Positions 58,070 to 64,000 of a DNA stretch of 64,000 nucleotides are shown here, piece by piece; the first letter of the stretch is position 1; each line of letters begins with the position of its first letter. The notes beneath the pieces were generated by a model that had not been told where the DNA came from, searched no databases, and saw nothing but the letters and a program-made list of their open reading frames with translations. Source of the stretch: Pseudodesulfovibrio indicus. GTDB lineage: Bacteria; Desulfobacterota; Desulfovibrionia; Desulfovibrionales; Desulfovibrionaceae. Where the stretch lies: the NCBI RefSeq assembly GCF_001563225.1, contig NZ_CP014206.1, positions 3,639,486 through 3,703,485 of the forward strand, given 5' to 3'. The translations under genes and the position numbers were made by a program.

Positions 58070-59149
58070 CTAGCGTTCGGTGCAGCTGATGCACGGGTCG
58101 ATGGACAGCACGATGACCGGGACGTCCGCCAGCTCGCATTCGGGCAGCATGGCCAGAAGAGGCGGGATGTTGGCGAAGGTCGGGGTACGGATGCGCAGGC
58201 GATCGAGGTGCTTGGTGCCGTTGCCCCGGATATAGTAGACGCACTCGCCGCGCGGCTGCTCGACCCGGGTGAAGATCTCGCCCTCGGGCGGGTTGCCCTT
58301 GACCTTGGCGGCCAGCTCGCCCTCGGGGAGCTTGGCGATGGCCTGGCGGACCAGGTCGATGGACTGCAGGGTCTCGCGGAAGCGCACGGTGGAGCGCGCC
58401 CAGCAGTCGCCTGCGGTCTCGACGACCGGTTCGAAGTCGAGCATGTTGTACGCGCCGTAGCCGAGCATGCGCATGTCCTGCGCCACGCCGGAGCCGCGCA
58501 GGGTCGGGCCGGCGGCGCCGAGCTCGTAGGCCTGGGCCTTGGTCAGCACGCCGACGCCCACGGTGCGGGACTTGACGGTATAGTCGTTCATGATGGTGTC
58601 CTGCATGGCCTTGACCTCTTTCTCGACGATCTCGAGTTCGGACAGGATCCAGCGGATCTGGTCCGGGGAGAGGTCGGCGCGGACGCCGCCGATGACGTTG
58701 ACGGACACGATGACGCGGCTGCCGGTGGTGGCCTCGTTGATGTCCATGATCCGCTCGCGGACTTTCCAGAACTGCATGAACAGGGACTCGAAGCCGAAGG
58801 CGTCGGCGAACAGGCCCAGCCAGAGCAGGTGGGAGTGGCAGCGATGGAGTTCGGACCAGATGACGCGCAGCACCTTGGCGCGGTCCGGGACCTCGACGCC
58901 CATGAGTTCCTCGATGCCCTGCGAGTAGCAGACGGCGTGGATCATGGAGCAGATGCCGCAGACGCGCTCGCAGACGTTGATCATCTGGTGGTAGTCGCGG
59001 ATGTCGGCCAGTTTTTCCAGGCCGCGGTGGACGTAGCCCAGGGCCGGGATGGCCTCCTTGACGATCTCGTCCTCGACCTTCAGGGTGAGGTGCACCGGTT
59101 CGGGCAGGACGGGATGCTGCGGGCCGAAGGGAATTACGGTAGTAGCCAT
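58070..59149 (-). CDS. echE: Ech hydrogenase large (NiFe) subunit E
   Basis: 359 residues, related to NuoD. Nickel-binding motifs are RVCGICSMIHAVCYSQG near residue 65 and DPCISC at the very C-terminus, followed by only TER, so no long processed tail is present. HPVLPEPVHLTLKVEDE opens the protein. It holds the NiFe site where protons and H2 are interconverted. Confidence 0.96.
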   Translation of the reverse strand: MATTVIPFGPQHPVLPEPVHLTLKVEDEIVKEAIPALGYVHRGLEKLADIRDYHQMINVCERVCGICSMIHAVCYSQGIEELMGVEVPDRAKVLRVIWSELHRCHSHLLWLGLFADAFGFESLFMQFWKVRERIMDINEATTGSRVIVSVNVIGGVRADLSPDQIRWILSELEIVEKEVKAMQDTIMNDYTVKSRTVGVGVLTKAQAYELGAAGPTLRGSGVAQDMRMLGYGAYNMLDFEPVVETAGDCWARSTVRFRETLQSIDLVRQAIAKLPEGELAAKVKGNPPEGEIFTRVEQPRGECVYYIRGNGTKHLDRLRIRTPTFANIPPLLAMLPECELADVPVIVLSIDPCISCTER

Positions 59150-59158
59150 TTCAGCCCC

Positions 59159-59527
59159 CTATTTTTTCGGCTCGATCTTGACGTTGGACACCAGGGGAAC
59201 CTGGGTGACCTCGGGGTCAAGGTAGAGCGTGCGGTTGAAGTCGAGGACCAGGCCGTCGAACTTGACGTCCCACTGGTCGCGGATTTCGTTTTCCACCAGG
59301 AGCGCGGCGAAGAAGACGCCGGACACGCTCGGAATGGGCTTGTCCATGTCGGTTTCAAGCCGCAGGTGGGTGATTTCCAGGTTCTTGTCGAAGTGGTAGA
59401 GGATGCCGATGCCCTTTTCTCCGACCTGGTAGGTGGAGTAGGTGACAAGCCTCTGCCCGTCGTTCTTCATGTTCATGACCTCGCCGACAAGGGTGTCGAG
59501 GGTCACGTCTATAACTTTACCTTGCAT
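59159..59527 (-). CDS. echD: Ech hydrogenase subunit D
   Basis: 122 residues, related to NuoC, with a GQRLVTYSTYQVGEKGIGIL segment and HFDKNLEITHLRLET. It contributes to the peripheral arm. Its position between echC and echE is the standard Ech order. Confidence 0.88.
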   Translation of the reverse strand: MQGKVIDVTLDTLVGEVMNMKNDGQRLVTYSTYQVGEKGIGILYHFDKNLEITHLRLETDMDKPIPSVSGVFFAALLVENEIRDQWDVKFDGLVLDFNRTLYLDPEVTQVPLVSNVKIEPKK

Positions 59528-59545
59528 TATGTACCTCGTTCGAAG

Positions 59546-59989
59546 CTACTCGGCTTCTTCCACTTTCTGGGCGAATTTGCCGAGTCCGGCCACGACGCCG
59601 TCGATGATGGCCTCGGGTTTCGCCGGGCAGCCGGGGACGTAGACGTCCACGGGGATGACCTGGTCCACGCCGCCCACGACGTTGTAGGCGTCGCGGAAGA
59701 CGCCGCCGGTGTTGCCGCACGCGCCGATGGCGATGACGGCCTTGGGCTCGGGCATCTGGTCGTAGATGTTCTTGAGCACCTTTTTGTTCCGGTGGTTGAC
59801 CGTGCCGGTGACCAGCAGGACGTCCGCGTGCTTGGGGTTGCCGACGTTGATGATGCCGAACCGCTCCACGTCGTAGAGGGGGGTCAGGCAGGCCAGGACC
59901 TCGATATCGCAGCCGTTGCAGCTACCGCAGTCGAAGTGCATGATCCACGGTGACTTGGCGCGAGATTTCTTGATGAATGATCCGAACAT
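59546..59989 (-). CDS. echC: Ech hydrogenase small subunit C
   Basis: 147 residues, related to NuoB. Cysteine ligands of the proximal [4Fe-4S] cluster are in CGSCNGCDIEVLA, AIGACGNTGG and VYVPGCPAKPEAI. It passes electrons from EchF to the NiFe site in EchE. Confidence 0.95.
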   Translation of the reverse strand: MFGSFIKKSRAKSPWIMHFDCGSCNGCDIEVLACLTPLYDVERFGIINVGNPKHADVLLVTGTVNHRNKKVLKNIYDQMPEPKAVIAIGACGNTGGVFRDAYNVVGGVDQVIPVDVYVPGCPAKPEAIIDGVVAGLGKFAQKVEEAE

Positions 59990-59992
59990 GAT

Positions 59993-60841
59993 TTACCCCG
60001 CGTACAGCCAGATGAGGTTAACGACGCACAAGCCCATGCCGAGCAGCCAGACGCGCTTGAGCATCCAGCGCCAGGTCATGCGGGCCATGGTGTTGTCCAC
60101 CAGGATTTCAAGCATGTAGGTGGCCGCGAGCAGAAGCGCCATCCAGGCCACGTTGGTGTGCCAGAAGAGCGCGCACAGGCCGAGCACCAGGATGGTCTCG
60201 TACCAGTGGGCGATCTCGATCAGGGCCAGGTAGGGGCCGGAGTACTCGGTGAGCATGCCCTTGACCAGTTCCTGATGGCCGTGGTGGGAGGTGGAGAAGT
60301 CGAACGGCGACTTGCGCAGCTTGATGGTCAGGGCGTAGCCGAGCGCCAGGTAGAGCAGCGGCATCTTGGCCAGCAGCGGCATCTCCTGGGCCCAGATGGC
60401 CTCGATGGAGAAGGAGCCGGTGACCATGTAGAAGCCGACGAAGACCAGGATCAGGATCGGCTCGTAGGCCAGGATCTGCATCAGCTCGCGCTGCGCGCCG
60501 ACCTGGGAGTACGGGGACTTCGCGGCCATGGCGCCCATGACCAGGAAGACCGCGCCCACGGCCTGCACGAAGAAGACGAGCAGCAGGTCGCCCTGCGCGA
60601 AGAACAGCGCCACGGAGGTGGCGGCCGCGATCAGGTAGACCCAGGCGCAGATGATCTGCCACTGGTTGACGACCATCTTCTCCTTGCCCAGGAGTTTGGC
60701 CACGTCATAGAAGGCCTGCATGATCGGGGGACCCTGGCGGGACTGGAACCAGGCGGTGACGCGACGGTCCAGGCCGGCGATCAGGCCGCCGGCGAGCGGG
60801 CCGACAAGAAGTCCGATGATGACGAGAATAAGGGTTTCCAT
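59993..60841 (-). CDS. echB: Ech hydrogenase membrane subunit B
   Basis: 282 residues with about eight helices, related to NuoH. Signature: SRQGPPIMQAFYDVAKLLGK near the start and SPFDFSTSHHGHQELVKGML later. It anchors the peripheral arm and takes part in ion translocation. Its start overlaps the echA stop by one base. Confidence 0.95.
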   Translation of the reverse strand: METLILVIIGLLVGPLAGGLIAGLDRRVTAWFQSRQGPPIMQAFYDVAKLLGKEKMVVNQWQIICAWVYLIAAATSVALFFAQGDLLLVFFVQAVGAVFLVMGAMAAKSPYSQVGAQRELMQILAYEPILILVFVGFYMVTGSFSIEAIWAQEMPLLAKMPLLYLALGYALTIKLRKSPFDFSTSHHGHQELVKGMLTEYSGPYLALIEIAHWYETILVLGLCALFWHTNVAWMALLLAATYMLEILVDNTMARMTWRWMLKRVWLLGMGLCVVNLIWLYAG

Positions 60842-62739
60842 TACAGCGCCCCTCCCAGCATGAGGACGATCAGCGCGACCGCCAGTGCGTTGAAGACAGG
60901 CGTGAGTTTGCCTTCGGCGAACAGCTCGCCCAGATACATGTTGCCCGCGGCGAAGGGAACATCGCCGTTCATGGGGCCGACGTAGGTGCCGTCAACGGAG
61001 GAGTTGGCGCCGCCCAGGTAGGGAGGCATGACCTTCACCTTGCGGTAGCCGGAACCGGCCTTGACCGCATAGAGCAGGCCCAATCCGAGCACCAGGAACA
61101 GGGGCACCACCACGAACGTGCCGTGGGCGGACTCCAGGGAGCCGAAGCCGACCATGAACGGGGCGGACCCGAGCCAGGGGGCCAGCAGGGAGTTGTAGAT
61201 CCAGGGGGAGGCGATGGACAGGACCACCGCGCCCAGACAGAGGATCAGCAGGGGCAGGCGGGTCAGGGTCGGCTGGGATTCACAGCGGCCGCCCTCTTCG
61301 CGGGTGGCCATCATGGAACCGGCCCAGCGGGCCAGGAAGACGACCATCAGGGCGGAGCCCATGGCCAGCATGACGACGATGAAGATGTTGGAGTCGGCGG
61401 AGGCCTCGATGGCCATCCACTTGCCGAGCAGCACGCCGAACGGCGGCAGCATCATGGTCAGGATGCCGATGATGGTGATCAGCGCCGTGCGCGGGAGCCT
61501 GGCGTACAGGCCGCGCATGTCCTCGATGTCGCGGGAGCCGATGGCCTGCTCGATGGTGCCCACGCACAGGAAGAGCAGCGACTTGGAGATGGCGTGGAAG
61601 AGGATCAGCATGACCGCGGCGGTCAGGGCCAGCGGGGTGTTGATGCCCGCGCAGCAGATGATCAGGCCGAGGTTGGCCACCGTGGAGTAGGCCAGGATCT
61701 TCTTGCCGTTGGACTGCCCCACGCCGAGGGCGGAACAGGCGATGAAGGTGAACGCGCCGCAGACGGCCACGCCGGTGGACAGGAAGGACCCGGCATAGGC
61801 CGGGGCGAACCGCAGGACCACGAAGACGCCCGCCTTGACCATGGTCGAGGAGTGCAGCAGCGCGGAGACCGGGGTCGGCGCAACCATGGCGCCGAGCAGC
61901 CAGGACTGGAACGGGACCTGGGCGGCCTTGGTGAACCCGGCCAGGCACAGGAAGCCGAGGCCGGTGAGCATCAGGGCGGTCTGGTTGCCGGAGGTCAGGA
62001 TGGCGGCGATGTTCAGGGTGCCCGCTTCCATGTAGACCAGCATCATGCCGAGCACGAAGGCGAGGCCGCCCATGGCGTTCATCCACAGGGCGCGGACCGA
62101 GTTCCTGGTGGCGATCTCGGTGGCGTCGTGGCCGATGAGCATGAAGGAGCACAGGGTGGTGACCTCAAAGAAGAAGTACATCCACAGCACGTTGTTGGAC
62201 AGGACCAGTCCGTTCATGGCGCCCAGGAAGAGCACCAGGAAGAAGAAGAATCGCGGCTGGCGGGACTTCTTCAGGTGGAGATGCTCTTCGTGTTCCTTCA
62301 TGTACGGAATGGCGAAGATGCAGATCAGCGAACCGATGATGGAGATCACCAGGACCATGATCAGCGAGAGCTGGTCGCCCGCCAGGGCGGGGACGGCTTC
62401 GTGCTTGACCATGACGATCTCGAACCAGGCGAGCAGCACGGCCTGCGCCGCGGTGAAGGCCTGAATCAGAATGCTCTTGTGTTTGATACCATAAAAAAAG
62501 ATGACACCCAGCAGCGCGAAATCCAGGACGGTAACCAGGAAGTCGCTGCCGATCCCCAGAATCGAGCCGACCTCGATCGGCTCGAACACCCCGTGCGAGA
62601 GCAATCCCAGCGACGCGAGCGTCAGGATGGCTCCGGTGGCGAGCACGGTCAGATTCCGAACGGCCGACGACCGGACGAAATAGCAGACCCCCGCCGCTGC
62701 CGCCGGCAGCAGGATGAGAAGCAGTAACAGATTCGACAT
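60841..62739 (-). CDS. echA: Ech hydrogenase membrane subunit A
   Basis: 632 residues with 14 or more helices, related to NuoL and Mrp antiporters. Typical proton-channel segments are TKAAQVPFQSWLLGAMVAPT then PVSALLHSSTMVKAGVFVVL, with the key Lys and Glu/His residues, and ISKSLLFLCVGTIEQAIGSR. It is the first gene of the ech operon (ribosome site GAGG at about 62747-62750). It translocates protons or sodium driven by ferredoxin-dependent H2 evolution, or the reverse. Confidence 0.95.
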   Translation of the reverse strand: MSNLLLLLILLPAAAAGVCYFVRSSAVRNLTVLATGAILTLASLGLLSHGVFEPIEVGSILGIGSDFLVTVLDFALLGVIFFYGIKHKSILIQAFTAAQAVLLAWFEIVMVKHEAVPALAGDQLSLIMVLVISIIGSLICIFAIPYMKEHEEHLHLKKSRQPRFFFFLVLFLGAMNGLVLSNNVLWMYFFFEVTTLCSFMLIGHDATEIATRNSVRALWMNAMGGLAFVLGMMLVYMEAGTLNIAAILTSGNQTALMLTGLGFLCLAGFTKAAQVPFQSWLLGAMVAPTPVSALLHSSTMVKAGVFVVLRFAPAYAGSFLSTGVAVCGAFTFIACSALGVGQSNGKKILAYSTVANLGLIICCAGINTPLALTAAVMLILFHAISKSLLFLCVGTIEQAIGSRDIEDMRGLYARLPRTALITIIGILTMMLPPFGVLLGKWMAIEASADSNIFIVVMLAMGSALMVVFLARWAGSMMATREEGGRCESQPTLTRLPLLILCLGAVVLSIASPWIYNSLLAPWLGSAPFMVGFGSLESAHGTFVVVPLFLVLGLGLLYAVKAGSGYRKVKVMPPYLGGANSSVDGTYVGPMNGDVPFAAGNMYLGELFAEGKLTPVFNALAVALIVLMLGGAL

Positions 62740-63067
62740 GAAGACCTCGTTTCAGATGATGGACAAAACGAGTACAGCAGGCACGTGAAATCCGGTTCAC
62801 CTCCAACCGGAAATCGGTGCGAATGCACTTTACCCTTAGCCTAGTAAACAACTGTCCTTAGGGGAAGTTGACCGTCAGGTCAAGACCCGAACCCGACTTT
62901 TGCCTCATCCTTTTTGGACGCGCAAATAAATGGTTTTTCACGCGATTTTGCACTAAATCACGTTTTTGAAAATATTGGGTACAAAAAGGTAGGAAATGTT
63001 GTGAATTAATTCTCAAATTACCCGGAAGCCCCGGCCCAAGCGGGTTGCGGAAGGATGGCGCAGAGGC
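62740..63067. promoter_or_regulatory. Upstream region of the ech operon
   Basis: 328 bases, AT-rich at 62880-63020. It holds a hairpin TCCGGTT (62791-62797) / AACCGGA (62805-62811) in the echA leader and an inverted repeat ACGCGATTT (62940-62948) / AAATCACGT (62955-62963), 8 of 9 pairs. The inverted repeat is a candidate regulator site. I found no clear sigma-70 or sigma-54 promoter toward echA. Confidence 0.45.
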
Positions 63068-63742
63068 CTAAAAATAGCCCAGGGAAGTGAGCGAACCGAG
63101 AATTTTTTCCTTGTCCCCGGAGCGGCCCGACCGTTCTCCCCCGCCCTGGCCCGGAAGTGCGGTGCACGGACGGCAGCCCAGCGACCGGTAGCCGAGGTCG
63201 TAGAGGGAACAATGGGGCAGGCCGAACCGGTCGTGGAAGGCCCAGACGTCGGTCTCGGTCCAGTCGAGGATGGGGTTGACCAGGGTGTGATCGGGGTCGG
63301 TCCGCGGCTCCAGCGCCTCGCGGGCCGCCCGGTCCGGGTGCTCGTCGCGCCGGATGCCGGTCAGCAGCCGGGTGGTCCCGGTCTCGCGGAGCGCCCGCTT
63401 CAGGGGGGCTACCTTGAGCTCGCGGCAGCACGCCAGGGGGTCTGCGGCCAGGGGATAGCCGTCCAGGGAGACCAGCGGCCGGGCGATGTGCAGGTCAACG
63501 CCCCACTCCACGGCCAGCCGGTCGCGGAAGGCCAGGACCTCCGGGAACTTGCACCCGGTGTCCAGGTTGACGGCCTTGACCGGCCCCGCGCCCGCGTGGT
63601 CCAGCAGCGCCTTCCAGATGAACAGGACCACGGTGGAATCCTTGCCCCCGGTCCAAGCCGCGCGCACCGAACCGGGGTCGCGGTCCAGCAGGGACGCGAG
63701 CAGCCCTTCGGCGCGTTCGATTTTTCTGTCCAGGGTATCCAT
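63068..63742 (-). CDS. CysH-family APS/PAPS reductase-like protein
   Basis: 224 residues from ATG 63742; an ATG at 63754 is an alternative. PP-loop RAAWTGGKDSTVVLF (about 26-40), the Cys pair ACCRELKVAPLKRAL, and YRSLGCRPCTALPGQGGGER give the CC...CxxC arrangement of [4Fe-4S] adenylylsulfate reductases. It may reduce APS for assimilation or act as another PP-loop sulfur enzyme. The final catalytic Cys in a C-terminal EC motif is absent: the end reads GSLTSLGYF. Confidence 0.75.
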   Translation of the reverse strand: MDTLDRKIERAEGLLASLLDRDPGSVRAAWTGGKDSTVVLFIWKALLDHAGAGPVKAVNLDTGCKFPEVLAFRDRLAVEWGVDLHIARPLVSLDGYPLAADPLACCRELKVAPLKRALRETGTTRLLTGIRRDEHPDRAAREALEPRTDPDHTLVNPILDWTETDVWAFHDRFGLPHCSLYDLGYRSLGCRPCTALPGQGGGERSGRSGDKEKILGSLTSLGYF

Positions 63743-63797
63743 CTTGCTCCACATCTTTATAATGGCGATCCTTGAAAAGGTGCCGTAGAGACCTTTC

Positions 63798-64000
63798 ATG
63801 AGCAAGGAAAACCTGCGTCTAATCGACGATCTCATCTGCACCGAGGAATTCTGCGTGCTCTGCACCGCGGACGGCTCCCAGCCCCACAGCTCCCTGATGC
63901 ACTTCTTCGCGGACCACGCGGCCATGAAATTCTATTTCCTGTCCCGCCGGACCACGAAAAAGAACAGGAACATCCACGCCAATCCGCACGTCTCCATCCT
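63798..64000 (+). CDS. Pyridoxamine 5'-phosphate oxidase-like FMN split-barrel protein, cut by the window end
   Basis: The first 67 residues are present from ATG 63798: LRLIDDLICTEEFCVLCTAD, then SLMHFFADHAAMKFYFLSRR and NIHANPHVSI. This is the start of the flavin-binding split barrel. It runs off the window. Divergent from the CysH-like gene with a 55-base gap. Confidence 0.75.
   Translation, partial: MSKENLRLIDDLICTEEFCVLCTADGSQPHSSLMHFFADHAAMKFYFLSRRTTKKNRNIHANPHVSI

Noticed and set aside
57686-62739. Formate hydrogenlyase (Hyc/Hyf) or Coo hydrogenase operon
   Set aside because: The six-gene order and sizes match Ech, and no formate dehydrogenase, CO dehydrogenase or extra antiporter subunits are present.

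Overview
The window is GC-rich, densely coded DNA that reads as a chromosome segment of a sulfate-reducing member of the Desulfovibrionaceae (Desulfovibrio or Pseudodesulfovibrio type). The main evidence is a complete transmembrane Tmc complex (tmcD-C-B-A, ending in a four-haem type II cytochrome c3) and a complete six-gene Ech hydrogenase operon. A heme-copper oxygen reductase whose subunit II carries two extra c-haem motifs fits the same group. The genus is an inference from family knowledge; there is no rRNA gene and I saw no tRNA, CRISPR array, transposase or prophage.

Layout. 1-4.6 kb: a ROK repressor divergent from a XylF-XylH-XylG-like sugar ABC transporter. 4.7-7.3 kb: a PhnD-like periplasmic binding protein paired with a histidine kinase. 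7.3-13.7 kb (minus): an oxygen reductase operon (cytochrome c, SCO copper chaperone, CoxA, CoxC, CoxD, CoxB, CtaB, small membrane protein). 13.9-15.9 kb: a chemoreceptor. 16.2-18.2 kb: three TadE/TadG-like genes behind a sigma-54 promoter. 18.9-22.6 kb: the tmc operon behind a long structured leader. 22.6-23.8 kb: a decayed RHS fragment interrupted by a hairpin element, then repeats. 23.8-29.5 kb (minus): a histidine kinase, three receiver-only response regulators and a PEP-synthase-like protein that lacks the PEP barrel. 29.7-33.4 kb: a large DUF748/AsmA-like protein. 33.6-36.2 kb (minus): moaE, moaA, ispH. 36.3-42.1 kb: assorted single genes (TetR regulator, glutaminyl cyclase, lgt, two unknowns, RNase D-like nuclease, arfB, YchJ-like). 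42.3-50.5 kb (minus): methyltransferase, dxs, polyprenyl synthase, xseB, two M23 peptidases, a frameshifted xseA and a LysE exporter. 50.6-53.4 kb (minus): ispG-proS. 53.8-57.3 kb: a siderophore/cobalamin-type ABC importer with an FmdE-like protein. 57.7-62.7 kb (minus): echABCDEF. 63-64 kb: a CysH-family protein and the start of an FMN split-barrel protein.

How it fits together. Tmc passes periplasmic electrons from hydrogen oxidation across the membrane; Ech couples ferredoxin and protons to H2 at the cytoplasmic face; the oxidase offers a terminal route for oxygen. MoaA/MoaE and possibly the FmdE operon would support molybdenum/tungsten or other metal enzymes. Dxs, IspG, IspH and a prenyl synthase supply isoprenoids, including precursors used by CtaB.

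Most unusual: five copies of a palindromic intergenic repeat whose stems differ in sequence but stay self-complementary (one is a perfect 64-bp palindrome); a 134-bp three-hairpin insertion in an RHS relic; a frameshifting 73-bp tandem duplication in xseA; a receiver-rich signalling cluster around a barrel-less PEP-synthase relative beside tmc; and candidate structured RNAs.
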